A stretch of DNA of 64,000 bases, taken from the NCBI RefSeq assembly GCF_026151205.1, contig NC_087082.1:2446001-2510000 (forward strand), read 5' to 3'. Of the stretch, positions 50,817-63,482 are shown piece by piece; within the stretch, counting starts at the first letter, position 1, and every line of letters begins with the position of its first letter. The stretch comes from Bolinopsis microptera. Lineage: Eukaryota > Ctenophora > Tentaculata > Lobata > Bolinopsidae. The notes beneath the pieces were generated by a model. That model did no database searches and was not told the DNA's origin. It saw only the letters and a program-made list of their open reading frames with translations. The translations under genes were made by a program, and so were the position numbers.

Positions 50817-53057
50817 TGCGAAAAATATTATGCTGGGATATTTGTTGGGTGCGGTCTTATATAGCTGATTCTGCCATCTCCTTTGCCAGCCAACCGTACA
50901 TTAGATCATCATGATTCATGTTACTCATGTTACATCTTTAAAATGTGCCACTCACTTCGCCAGCCAAACAGTAAAAACGTATATGCATTTTTTTCTTGAG
51001 TACACGATATTCTGAAGTACATTCTTCTTCAGAAGTGTTATTAATCAGAGTTTTACATATTAAGTTATTGTTTGTTGAGCTGACATTATATGCCTCTCTT
51101 GTATGTTATGTTCTTGTGGTGCTTCTAATCAACGAATGTTCAATGTTCAGTTCTATGAGTCTAGCTTAACAATAACTAGGATTAGTATGGAAGGAATTTT
51201 GATACATAATAATATGTAATCAGTAAAATTTTAAAATCAAGTACTCCTGTTATATTCGTGTTATGTTTGGTGATTATTTAAACTTGACACATGATTCTGT
51301 TTCAGGGGAGGCAACTGAAGACTCTGACCCCAACTTCTACAGTATGAAACAAGCTTGAAAAGATTCCACAAGATCGTCTTAATCGTTCTATATGAGTATA
51401 CCCGATCGAAAAACATCATCAAGAGAACTCGAGAATTAATTCTGATTTAGGTGAATTAAAACGGTATGCTGTGAAAATAAACTGACTTTAGCTCGATTTC
51501 GTCAGTTGGATAAGTATTTAGTGTTTGTTTTTTGAGATCTGACTGATGATAAACATCGGAATATGCGCACATTTTTATTTGAAGGGTTGGCTGGTGTTTT
51601 TGTTTTGTATTTACAACTTTGCTCTAATAATATTCGCTTATGTCTAAAGCCGCTTTTTAAACGTGCATATGATTTTTTGGCGCAGCCCTGTTTATTAAAC
51701 ATGATGAAAATTTTATGTTATTAATTAGTCTGAATTAATTTATTTCTTACCGATGCTTTGAACGTTTTTAGTGCCCGAGATTTATCATATATAAAGAATA
51801 TAGTCAATAGTCAATAGTCATCGCAATTTTATTATTTTATACAATCAAGATTATGCTTTTTTCTACCTGCTACCGAAAGTGAAGACTTAGAGTAACGATA
51901 AAATATTAACTTGAGATTTGAATAGCTAGTATTATTGGTGTGATACAGCTTGTTTACGACACTGTTAATAAGTTTTAAACCCGTTAATAAGTTTTAAACC
52001 CGTTAATAACTTAAATACGCTTTTATCACAACAGCTGTTTAAGTATGGGTACTATATCTAGATATAATGTAAGATTAATGCGCACTTTTCCAAGATGGAA
52101 CAATTTTTGCCGGTTTCCATATTCCATATATATGTCGTATAACTATAAGCAGGTCTTTTTCTAACCCTAATGTTCATCTTTAACCTTGGTTTTATGTGCC
52201 ATAACATTTCCCGTTTAAATATCAAACCAAGGGGTGTAAAACAAAATAATTGTTCCAGCTTGCAAGTTAAAGGGTTCCAGAAATCTTGTGCACTTACAGT
52301 TTATTATGTGATGAACAATATTCGTATTTGTACTACTATCGTTACGTTATGGTGTCCTTTTAAAAGTAGCAGTGGTATTAACTTTACTAAAACTATTTGT
52401 TAATGAACATGACGTCACGATAACGGAAGCCAGGTGAATTTGTTTTGTCAAGACCTTGAAGGTTCGTGTTTGACTTATCGTCGGTAAAGCTAATATTTAC
52501 AGTGGGTCCGGTAACTTTCAAATGTTAAAATTTAGTTTCAAGTTTGTATCCCTTCTCGCGAAAGCTATGTCTCTATGTTCGGTTCACGGTAATATTTATA
52601 TACACTTTGATACCAATTTTTAAGTGTGAAATGTTGAATGTTGGACAATCCTGCTAGTACATAGAGGTACCAATGAAGCTATCGCACAATTTCTAACCGG
52701 GGCATATTTAGCATCAACACACTTTTACTTACGAAACTGAGCTGTCGTGGACAGTTGTGCCTTTTTGGGCTGTGTTATATATAGGTCACTGTCAAATTGT
52801 GCTTTATTTCTGTATCTGAAACATATTGATATATAATGATGATTTAGAATGTTCCATCTGTGCAGTATGATCAATGTAATGTTATTTTACCAATTATTTG
52901 TCTCAATTTGTGTTAAATGTAAACCTAAAACGGTTTATCAAATTGAAATCACTATCAAAACTTTAAGACATAAACATAAATCCACAATCAAATAGTTTTG
53001 CATCACATACGAGTGCACAACTGTTTCAAAACCGTATTTATAAGTGCCAATTAACTA

Positions 53058-53083
53058 CAGGGTGGCCCATAAAACACTACCCA
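53058..53083 (+). repeat. Lone TA-flanked transposon end
   Basis: TA followed by CAGGGTGGCCCATAAAACAC resembles the first bases of the MITE at 12272 (CAGGGTGGGCC). I found no partner end nearby, so this is a truncated or solo copy of a related element. Confidence 0.45.
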
Positions 53084-53459
53084 TCCTTATCTCTTAAAAT
53101 TGTTACAGGTCGCTGAGATCTTGCTAACTATTTTATTTCAGAATGAAAAAGCGCCATAACTTACGTTCTGATTAATATTTTTGCTCCAAATTTTTAGAGA
53201 ATGTCAATCATAATTAGACACAACTTAGTGCTAAGTTTTGTGTGAGTCTGAGCTTGTCTGACAAAGTTATATGCCCCTGACCGTGCTAGCTTTAATTTCT
53301 CACCCAGATCTGTTTACATTGGTTAGTAATAGTACTAGTAGGAACCACAAAAAATCCTGGGTAAAAAAAAATTAAAAAACCACCGATTTATTTATGTTTT
53401 ACCAATTCTATTTACCATGATCCATCGCACATTCCATTATGGTACAGTGTACATATCCT

Positions 53460-54110
53460 ATAATTTAATTGTAGCGCGATGCACTACTGGGCCGCGCCGC
53501 GCATATTCTCGCAACCGTAGATCGGCGAGATGCACCACTGGGCCTCGCCGAGCTAGGAAGGATTGACATCGTGAATCAAATATTTTAATTGTCATACGTT
53601 GTATGACCCGCCGCGCACGAGTGCAATTGCGCGGCTCCCCCTGTATCGTCAGGACGATAAAATTAAAGTTTAAAGTGAAACGACATATTTGCGGGTGATA
53701 CTCGTAAAATATCTGTTCCATATAATAAATCATATATTGGACCGTCGACGAGTCTGGAGTCCAACTCGGCGCGCGTCCTGGTTTGATACATGTTTCGTAT
53801 CCTTCGGCGGCGCGCGCTTCGCGCGCGAAAAGTGGCATGCAACGTATGTCAAGTCCTGGTAGGTTATAAACTTCACATAGCCATGTGTGACGCGCTTGTT
53901 TCACAAGCGAGAGGGCTCTGGTTAGAGCAAGTTATAAACCTACAAAAACGACAGTGGGTGAGTGGGGGTCACGAGGTGCTGGCAGTTTGATTCGGGGATC
54001 GGAGGAAGCTTTCACCTAACCATGTGCTTTCGCGCCGCTGCGGGCGCGCTTGTTTCACAAGTCGTGAGGCGGGCGCGCGCTACTGCAAGCGCAAGGGCTC
54101 TGGATAGAGC
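53460..54110. repeat. GC-rich dispersed repeat, longer copy
   Basis: The block contains GGGTGATACTCGTAAAATAT at 53692, CCAACTCGGCGCGCGTCCTG near 53760 and a GTCCTGGTAGGTTATAAAC core, matching 18161-18525. It also has GGATTGACATCGTGAATC near 53558, matching 19268. Two diverged clusters about 35 kb apart thus share the same parts. It is far richer in CG than the rest of the window. Confidence 0.65.
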
Positions 54111-54111
54111 A

Positions 54112-54795
54112 AGAGGAAGCTTGCTGCAGATAGCTTAACAAAACGAAAATTCATATTTTCTAAATTCTGTCCCATTTTCAAATATGAAAATTTCTGAACA
54201 CAAATTTGACAGATTGGATGAACTTTTTGCCCCCAGACTAATTAGTCAGTTAATTAATGATGGTATGAAACTAAATTACGGTTTTGGAAGTAAAAATCCC
54301 GAAGAAAATTAAAAAAATCATATTGTCCCAAATTCTGTCCCATTTTCACTTTATGAAGATGAAATTTCCAGGACCGAAATTTTACAGTTTTGACTGAATT
54401 TCTCACCCGCGACCAATTAGTCAGTCAACTATAGATCGCATATGACACGATCGAGGTGCTGGAAGTTTGATTCGGGTCGGAGGAAGCTTGCTGCAGATAG
54501 CTTAACATTAACAAAACGAAAATTCATATTTTCTAAATTCTGTCCCATTTTCAAATATGAAAATTTCTGAACACAAATTTGACAGATTGGATGAACTTTT
54601 TGCCCCAAGACCAAGATGATGGTATGAAACCAAATTAAGGTTTTGAAATCAAAATCTCGAAGAAAATTGAAAAATCATATTGTCCTAAATTCTGTCCCAT
54701 TTTCACTTTATGAAGATGAAATTTCCAGGACCGAAATTTTACAGTTTTGACTGAATTTCTCACCCGCAACTAATTAGTCAGTCAACTATAGATGG
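54112..54795. repeat. Tandem duplication, about 355-bp unit
   Basis: The unit 54112-54437 recurs at 54481-54795. Shared landmarks are GAAGCTTGCTGCAGATAGC, CAAATTTGACAGATTGGATG and TCACTTTATGAAGATGAAAT, with a few substitutions and a small deletion. Within each unit, ATTCTGTCCCATTTTCA occurs twice, so the unit itself has a repeated substructure. Confidence 0.8.
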
Positions 54796-55478
54796 CTTAG
54801 TGATACTACTGTTAACATGGGTTGCGGGTTGGTTCAGTCTGAGACCCATTTCTGATTAAAAAAACTGGATTTTTTCATCGAACAAAATAAATGAGTCTAC
54901 TTTTACTTAGCGTATCTATCAAGATTGCACAAATAACTGTAAAAATCTTTTAATAATTTAGTGCTACCCATACTTAAATTACCGTAATAAATTAATTTCA
55001 AATATATTCAAGACAGTTTCGCTTTATACGTAGTCAATATAAATTATGAAGACGAAACCATGAAAACAACATTCGCTTAAGTTGTACTGTATAACCTTCA
55101 ATATTATTGTTTTTAGTACAAAATCCAAGGAAAATGCTTCAGAACTAGAAGTACTCTCCTCGAAATAACCATTAAAGTTGATATTAATATTAGATCGATA
55201 GGTTCCTATTTTTGTTGATTTATTAATTTATTTACTCCTGATCTTTAGTCAGTAACTTATATAATATGTAATATCTACTGTGACATGACACATCACGGCT
55301 CCATACATAAAATTGTAGGAAGCAGTATTTCTACTCGAACTTATCCGGAAAGTTCTAGCATTTGCACAGTTCCGTGACACAGCACTGTCCGACGAAGAGT
55401 AAAACTGTATTCAATAAATGAAACGTTAACCGCTTTCCTGGCTCCACAACATTAAGAAGCTGTTCAAGATGTGGCCGA

Positions 55479-57964
55479 TTATCCGTTCTGGAAGAATTGG
55501 TGGTCTGAGTGGGACTCCGTGGCATCCACTATTCTTCCTGTCTCCTCTTGCTCCTTCATCATTTTTATGTACTCCTTTATTTTAACCTTGTCGTACTCCT
55601 CTTTAAATACTTCCTGGACAATTAACTCTGTAATATTAAGATACATAATACTAATATTAAATTTAGATACAGGGTGGGCCAAAAGTCAGTGTGCAAACGT
55701 TGGCCTTAATAGCTCAGTCACTGAGTGCCAAATTGAAATAATTTGTCCTGGTATGACTTTCTACTACCACTGGTTCGAGAAATTTGTAAAATCGAAACAT
55801 ATTTGTGTTCATTTTTTTCAAAAGAAGGTTTATTTTCGCATTTATTTGATAGTTTGGCTAATCAGATCGAGCCAAATTTTATTGAATTGTGTTTGGCCAT
55901 TTAAATTACGTTTGCCCTGAAAAAAAGAGAGTTCTAGCTTCTCAGATGACCGAGATATGAACCTTAACGAGGTTATTCATTACGTGTGATCAGATGATTG
56001 GTTTACCTAATCACGTGATTAGGTGACCCCGTTAACTACCCCGTTAAACATTATGGGAATCGTGAAGGCTGCCCAATTAAGGTGTCGTGTCGCGGTGTCA
56101 CATAATCACCCAGTCAATTTTGTTAACGAGATACAGAAAATGCTTGATAACTTCGTCATTTCTGATCCGTTTTGCCTCATATTTTCAGATCATATGCAAC
56201 ATTTAATAATCTACCGTCTCTGAAAAAATTAGACATCTAGCATGTTCGGGGAGAACAATATAAGTGTTTTAATATTGAATGGGCGTGGTCTGAAATATTC
56301 GAATTTTCAAATTTTGGTGACGGGAACCTCGAACCAGTAAGTACAGTAAACCATCTGCAAAGCAACAACCCTCAAATATAAAACACGGCGGAGGTATAAG
56401 ACCCAACGTTTGCACACTGACTTTTGGCCCACCCTACATTTTCAAATCGGACATACACATTTTACGCGGTCGTTTCTGTGCACAGAAACGACCGCGTAAA
56501 ATGTGTATGTCCGATTTGAAAATGTAGGGTGGGCCAAAAGTCAGTGTGCAAACGTTGGGTCTTATACCTCCGCCGTGTTTTATATTGACATTATAGTGAC
56601 ATGTCACGTGGGTTTAGAGTGACATAGTGTTCAGCATAACTTACTGCTGCTTCGTGTTTGCAGTTAAACCAGGTCATTGCTTTTGCAGCACATTTGAAGT
56701 AGAAGTGGTTGTTGAGGCACTGGTTGAGATCTTGTAAGAAATGGTGACATTCAACTGTTGCACTGAAAATTGGACTTTAGGTACAGATTGAAATGGCACA
56801 ATGCCAAATATTCATTTAAAATAATTTTGCATATACAAACTTGTTTAAAAGTAAATCAAATTAAATGTAAAAAGAGGAACTGCCTAGTCCAGTTGTCACA
56901 TCTTGATGAAGCCTATCATCTTTAATCGGAATTATATGGAATAATAATAATAATATGGAATTTCTTGCCCTGCAAGCCCTGTTTCTTGTCTATACAACAT
57001 ATTATAATTGTGTAATAAACATTGATTGTAGCGTAGGATTGTTTGAATTTCTATTTGCTAATTCATATAATATACACTTTATGATTGTTTCTCCCATTTT
57101 TCTTCCCTTGCATTGCAAGCCCTGTCTCTTGTAAAAACAACCACTTTTGTAGATACACACAGTCTCTACGTCTTTATCCTCTGGTCCCTAGGGTCAGCTG
57201 ACTCCGGGCCAGAGGAAAATTACCGATTGCCAAGGTTTGATGCCTAGGCACTAGGCAGTCGAGACCTCTTATTGAGACCCGATATAATATGGAATAATGT
57301 TTCAACTTTTTTGTAATGAAGCAGAAAATTTGAATTTGAGGTTGTGGCACCAAACCGTAACCGGAGATTTGTCTGCATATTATTATAATAATTATCCTGT
57401 TAATCATAGAGATTTGTTTTTTGCTCAGCGTTGAAATTAACCTACATTAGTTTTTTAAAGTCCTTATTTTAGTTTGCAAATTATGGCTACAAAGTACAAA
57501 TATTATCTGCCAGAGGATCATTCACATAATTATTACGAAGCCAAATTTCCTCTATAATTATGCCATATCAGTGTAATATTAGTCTACAAAAATGGTGAAA
57601 ATTTTAGAAAATTCTTAATATCAGACCATTTGTGTATTTGTAAATATCTTATAGCATGTATAGGGTGTACAACTGTTCTATGATTATTATTAGCCCCATT
57701 TCTCTCAAAATTTCTGATCGTTTTTCTTGCCCCTCTATTACGAAGTGGTTATTATACCACGAGCTTGCTATATTACGGATTGTTCTTAGATAGCAACGGA
57801 GCTCCTCGGTCTCCAAAATAAAAAACTCACACTTTCTGCGACCACATATTCCTCTCTTCTTTGTACTCCTTCCTTGCGAGCTGAGTTCGTATCTTGGTCA
57901 TGTCTGCCATGTTGGTAGCCAGAGACACGCCACCGTCACTTGTTTCACCCACTACTTCAGACAT
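55479..57964 (-). CDS. Twin CX9C (CHCH) protein, CMC1-like
   Basis: Exons 57964-57831, 56762-56645 and 55625-55479 join in phase to 132 aa. Exon 2 encodes CHHFLQDLNQC and CAAKAMTWFNC. Each has exactly nine residues between its Cys, the signature of proteins oxidised by Mia40 in the mitochondrial intermembrane space. The first exon is charged (MADMTKIRTQLARKEYKEER). The C-terminus (IKEYIKMMKEQEETGR) resembles the YLKERE-EF-TG end of CMC1, a cytochrome c oxidase assembly factor, so CMC1-like is my best guess. Other small CHCH proteins cannot be excluded. The third acceptor must be the second of two AGs (ACAGAG) to keep the frame. Its second intron carries the MITE and palindrome at 55670-56586. 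Confidence 0.62.
55670..56436. mobile_element. Non-autonomous Tc1/mariner-like MITE, copy 2
   Basis: This element is closely similar to 12272-13037 along its length, including the internal 66-codon frame (56023-56223). The left end is intact (TA then CAGGGTGGGCC). The right end reads GGCCCACCCTAC instead of CCCTG followed by TA, so its last base is changed and the duplication is lost. The right end continues straight into a perfect palindrome. Confidence 0.85.
56375..56586. repeat. Perfect 212-bp palindrome
   Basis: Two 106-bp arms meet at 56480/56481 (TTTCTGTG then CACAGAAA) with no spacer. I found no mismatch. Each arm holds the last 62 bp of the MITE plus about 44 bp of flanking DNA. The sequence on both outer sides is unrelated. 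It lies in the second intron of the CX9C gene. Confidence 0.9.
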
Positions 57965-59103
57965 GTCGGGATTCGTGCTAAATTGGAGGGGGTTCCTTCA
58001 AGTCTCGTACTTTTATTGTCATTGGAAAAATGTAAATTGTATTTTTTTCAATAACTGTTATTCAATTCATTGCTGAAGTTTGTTAAAATATCATTTTAAA
58101 TTTTCTATCTACCTTGGGAGACATAATTTTGGGAATCGGAATTCTGGTGGTGTGATACATAGCCTGGATAGTGGATTTGTGCTTTTCTGTATAAGTATGT
58201 AAGAGTGGTAAGAAGATGTGAACTATACCAGGGGTCCTTTGAAAAGCTTCGACAGCATTTCAAAGGACGCCTTTTAGACAGGTATTTGGCAGCATTAATT
58301 GTGGCAGCATGCCTAATGCCTATTGAATTTGGCAGCATGCTTATTAACCTCCGACAGCATACCTATTAATTGTCATCCTGTCACATGTTTCCAACATTCT
58401 TCCAACTACTTGCAAGTAGAACACTGCTTCTTATACCTCCTTATATGGCAGTAAACATCTGACGATTGAGCACTTAAACTATGTAAGTATTCCCAACTTT
58501 CCTTGCACTACTTACACCTCATAATCTTTCCATAATTAAATGGCTCAACATTTTTGATATTTGGCGTGATGTTGGAATCTGTTTCACACTGACAAGGCGC
58601 AATAAAGAACGTCTTTTATAAAAATATCAACGGTCAAACTTGAACGCATAACATGAAAAATCGTCAATTAAAAACAATAATTCCTATTTCCTATAACATC
58701 GAATTGAAATGTTATCGTTATATCAATAATGTTATTTCTAACCTGATAGAAACGAGAAGTTTCACAAATTAAGTATAAAATTCCCAAAAGACAGTCCCAG
58801 TCTATCATAAACCGTTTTTGTATTACCAAAATCCAAAATCTTTTCAACATCAGAGATTTGTTTCATATTAGACAATAAGTTGAAGTGGTCCAATTAATAC
58901 GATGTTGCGATTGGCATCTTCGACTCAAAAAGTTTTGCTATGCTTCATTCTCAATCATATGTATATCAACAACAGAAGTGTAAAATGTTAAAAAAAGACT
59001 GGACTCCTTTTTGAATAGATAGAAGTTAAACACATGAAACAGAAACAATCTACAAAATGTGGTCAATGTTAACATGGTTAAAATAAACAAGTAGATAAGG
59101 TCA
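57965..59103. other. Intergenic stretch between CX9C gene and EPS15
   Basis: Both neighbours are on the minus strand, so this holds the CX9C promoter and the EPS15 3' end. A run of GGCAGCAT motifs lies near 58280-58370. A short minus-strand frame ends near 58108 at a donor-like AAGGTAGAT, but I could not connect it to the CX9C gene in phase. Confidence 0.5.
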
Positions 59104-62100
59104 CTAGGAGAAAGTAGCTGTAAAGCCACTCTGACTGTCAGGTGGATCAACACTTCCATTCCCTGCAAACGGGTCAAATGGATCGCCTGTTTTTTGGTTG
59201 ACAGAGAAAGGGTCTGCCGCGGTCGAGCTTGCAAAAGGATCGTTGTCATCAAATTTGGCCGTAAATTGGTTCGTAGATGATGTTCCAAACGGATCATTTG
59301 CATCTCCACCCGACCTAAAAGGATCGTCAGAAGAATTACCGAATGGATCTGCATTAGCTGAAGAAAATGGGTCATTTTCTGGACCATTTGTTGTAGCGAA
59401 TGGATCAGATCCAAACCCGGAGCTCTTAAATGGATCTGCAGCAGTATTAGAGTTGGTAAAAGGATCGCTGTTAGGAGTGGAGAAGGGGTCCTTACCACCA
59501 GCAGGAAACGGGTCGGGGGTATCATCAGGGGTCTCAAATTGATCATCCGATTTCGAAGATTGGTCGTTGAAAGCACCATCTGTAGGGGGTGCCTTGGTCA
59601 CTTCAGTTGATGGATTCTCCTCGGGTGTTCCTTCGTCCGCTGATTTGACTTGAAGTTTAGGTGATGAATCAGCAGTATTGGATTCATTCAGCGACGTTTT
59701 GGACCCTTGAAGGGAGTTTTTGGATCCAAAATTCTTAAAATTATTCAGTGAGTTTTTGGAACCACGCGTTCCCCGCGACGCCAAGGATGTATTGGAACCT
59801 TTGAACAAATCAGTTGACCCGGCAAAGGGGTCAGGAGTATTTGCAAACGGATCATTTGTATTAAATGCGTCAACTTCAGAAGCAAAGAGGTTTTTCTCTT
59901 TAAAAGGATCGTCGAGATCATCGAATGTGTGAGCACCAAAAGGATCCTGATTACCAGAATTCCCAAAAGGATCTCCTGTCGAAGGGGTTGCAAATGGGTC
60001 TTCTGACGGATCCATTTTACTGCCAAAGGGATCTTCACTAGGAGCTGCTCCGAAAATATCCGCAGACCCCTCTTGAAAAGGGTTACCTTCGAATGGATTT
60101 TGCTCAAACTCGCTTGATTTGAATGGATCTGCACCACTCTCGAACGGATTAGAAGTTCCACCGGCAGGAAATGTGCTGTCTTTTTCTTCCTCAGTTTTTA
60201 GAGTTGCACTCTCAGAACTTTGCTTTTTTCGTCTGTTCATTTGAGGCGTGTTGGTCCCTGACTGTACCTGGGGTTCCTCATTCACTCCGCTACTTTCACT
60301 TTCTTTACTCGATCCCACACTCGGCTTCGTTTTAAAAGGATCTGTTCCACCGAATGGGTCCACGTCTGCTTGAAAGGGATCACTTGAAGGTGGGCCAAAC
60401 GGATTAGAGTTCTGAACCGTTTGTTCGGTCTTGGCTTCGTAGTGTGTTTCCATATAACTGTCGACACTGAACCCGCTCATACTGGATACCGGGGAACTAC
60501 CAGCAGTTGCCCGGGTAATGTCTGACATCTGGGTCACGTCTTGTTCTTGACGCCTCAGCTGGGTCACCTGAAACACATTACTGCTACAGTGAGAGTTCTA
60601 GTTTAACGAAAGGAACTCCTACAAGTATTACTGTCTAAAATGTATTTGAATGACATGAAATTTGCATATTGGATCACTAATTGAACAAAATTTAAGAACT
60701 AACTTCGTGAATATTGGTGAGAATTGATGGTTTTCCTTCAGATCCAGCATATCGTCTACCAAAGGGCGCCAATTCCGCCAAGGCTTTGTCGATCGTTCGG
60801 TGGGCTGCTTCGATTTGCACCAACTTTGATTGAGTCTGAATAAATGGACATCAGTTTGAATGGTCATTCAACAGTTTTTTATCCTCTTTTTAAGCTAATG
60901 CGGTTATAAGTTTGTAAAAGGCATTTTTCTCAAGTTGTTTAAAACTTCGATCGATTTAAACTGGACTTCGTTTATTACATGTATTATGTATTATGTATGT
61001 CAGTGGGTTTAAGTAATAAATTAGCAAATTTTGAATTTCAAATGTTCGCCACATGATTACCCTGTTATTATTCAAGTCTAATGTTATTGTACATTTAACG
61101 TGAGTGGATCGATGCAGAAGTGTAATTTCACCTTTTTTTATTGGGTCTCAAATTCCTCTCCATTCAAAAGCCAATTCAATAAATCAGTTTTAAAGCAAGA
61201 TAACGGAAATTACAAACGATCTTTAAGAATTATCATACCACATTCGTATCGCTTTGAACTATCTTCAAATTTGCTATCAATGTGTCGAGCTGCCTCTTCC
61301 CACTTTCAACCAAATGAAGGTAGTGAGATTCTTCTTGCCTCAGCTTTTGCAACTCATCTCTAGGATTATTTTATTTAGATCACTGCCGCTTTAGGGGAGG
61401 GTTTGAATGTGCATCATAACATGATCCGATACAATTGGTGGTTAACACGCTTAAAATGTAATCGGGAGGAACACTTTGAAAATAGTAATTTCAGCTCAAG
61501 CCAAAATAAGTGCGCGTTAGCAAGCTGCGCGCGCTTAGATGTCGCTGTTGAATGTCTTCAACTTTGGATACAAAAAGGGTAAAATTTGCTAGTCTAAAAA
61601 GTTGCAAAAATGACAACCGGTTTTTGCTGATTAACAAGGCTCATTTAAAATTGTAGTACTGACAACAAACAATAAACAAACCTAGCTTTCTGGAGTTCTT
61701 CCTCTTGTGATTTTCGGAGGGCATCTTGTGATGCTATCTGCTGCTGTAAGCCTTCTATCTGATGTCTCTCATATAATGCTTTTTTATGCAGCTCTGATAT
61801 AAGTTCCTCATACTTTCGTCTTTCGGCATCAGCTTCGTCGAGCCTGAGTACAATGTTACATCAAGAGAACGCATAAAGTGAGCTGGTTAATGACGTACAG
61901 CAGGGTATCTTAATTGTGAAGGCGTTGAAAATATTGCGTAACATTTTATTTAATAGCAAAGGTTTACGGATTATAATAAGTAGTAACAATGACTGCAACA
62001 AACCTAGCTTGAACTTCATCCCTCTGTTTCCTCGCCTGTTCAACTTCATCCTCAAGAGAACTTAGCTGTTTCTTCATGTCTTTTAGTTCTTCTCCTGCCA

Positions 62101-63482
62101 TACTGAGACCCTCCTCTGCTGACTTTATTTCTGTTTGCAAGTCTTTCTTTTCTTTTGTTAAACTATCTGTGGATCGGTTGCTCTTCAGTTACAAAGAAAA
62201 CAATTGGTTATCAAAACCAAGGACAAGACTTTAGAATGATTAATTGAAGACAAGATACACACAATCCATTTTATAATATTTTTATTTTGCCATTCGCGAT
62301 TTTATAACATATGGTAATTACAAGTTAACCTACCAGATTCTTTGGTGTAAGTATCCAACTCTTTAATGACAGAAAAGTCGGCATTATCTAGGCCAGAGCC
62401 CAAGTTAAGAGAAGCCAGTTCGTCAGGGATACTACTAGCAGTACTGGGCACACTGGCGGAACTGGCACTGAACGGGCTGCGAGTACCGGCCAACAGGACT
62501 GTGCTAGTGTTTTTGGTTGCGGGTGTCGGCACACTGGGTGTGGAGGCGGCGATCGGAACTGAACGCGTGTAACTTTGTGCTAATGTTGCTGTCTGTAAAG
62601 ATTAAGGAATGTATTAGACCAATGATGATACAATAAAAGCTGATACATTAGCTAAACATAGCAAAGTTGTCCTTGACAGTTATTGCCAAGGTCAAATATT
62701 TGCAATTAGAAGTTCCCTGGTCACAATTGAAAACGGGATAATTATATAAACTTCGTCATGAGCCCCTAACTGCTTAAAGTTCCGAGCAATTACTTTAAAG
62801 TATCTAGGATGTAAATTTTACATTCTACATTGTAAAATGTACACTCTGACACAAACCAGCAATATCAACAATATTACTGTTCTTAAAGACAGCATCCAAA
62901 CCTTATCATGGATGAAACGAGGAGGAGGTTGCTTAGCGGGGAGTGTTGCAGTACCACGTGGGGGTAGGTGAGGGGACCCCAACACCCCCGCTCCCCCAAC
63001 AGCTGCTGGGGCAGGTACTGCTGCTGCTGCTGCTGCTGACGTTGCCGGGGTTCCAGCCCCTGCGCCCCCAGCTCGCAGTGTTGGGGGCACTAATTCAATA
63101 GGTAGCACTTCAGGTAGCGTTCCTTTCTGGAAATATGGGATCTTTAAACCTCGGATGTTAAAACGTGTAAATAACATGTTATCGAGACATTTAGCACTGG
63201 TGGACGGTAGAGCATTGAAATAGCTATCGAATTTCAACTAAAAACAATGAAATATTTCCTTCACATTACCCCACCACCGCCCCAATTTAGGGCACAATAA
63301 TTAACTTTATTAACAATAATTAACCTTGTGAAGATCGATGAGATGAAGGGCCAGTGCGTATTGTTCCTGGTTTAGTTTGCCGGTGCTGGTGATATCACAC
63401 AGTGCCCAGATCTTAGCAAGACCCAGCATTGGAACTCCTTTGCTGACCAGCAAGGGCCGCAAATCTGCTCCTGTCAGCACTC
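59104..63482 (-). CDS. EPS15: EPS15 endocytic adaptor, 3' portion
   Basis: Eight exons (63482-63325, 63126-62902, 62592-62334, 62166-62004, 61843-61682, 61359-61239, 60835-60704, 60567-59104) join in phase to 893 aa; the 5' end is outside the window. The first exon is an EH domain (LTGADLRPLLVSKGV, IWALCDITSTGKLNQEQYAL), which binds NPF peptides. A short LPEVLPIELVPP linker and an Ala/Pro-rich stretch follow. Four exons of heptad-rich coiled coil (KKDLQTEIKSAEEGL, KALYERHQIEGLQQQ) serve oligomerisation. The 487-aa last exon carries 24 DPF motifs for the AP-2 alpha-ear and four NPF motifs. It ends GFTATFS with no ubiquitin-interacting motif, unlike mammalian EPS15. The protein acts in clathrin-mediated endocytosis. 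Alternative: EPS15L1; the pair is usually one gene in invertebrates. Confidence 0.93.

Larger units (their letters stand above)
50817..55478. other. Gene-free repeat-rich stretch
   Basis: No coding sequence is supported. It holds a lone transposon-like end (53058), a GC-rich dispersed repeat (53460-54110) and a tandem duplication (54112-54795). Short frames such as the one at 52170 lack any recognisable domain. Confidence 0.6.

Noticed and set aside
52170-52403. A 77-codon plus-strand frame
   Set aside because: No domain, no splice context and no neighbouring exon support it; length alone is within chance for this base composition.
55471-55920. A 149-codon plus-strand frame
   Set aside because: It is antisense to the last exon of the CX9C gene and then runs into the MITE end; it has no domain.
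59198-60161. Long open frames in other frames and on the plus strand across the EPS15 last exon
   Set aside because: They are shadows of the repetitive DPF coding sequence; only the frame with DPF/NPF motifs matches a known protein.
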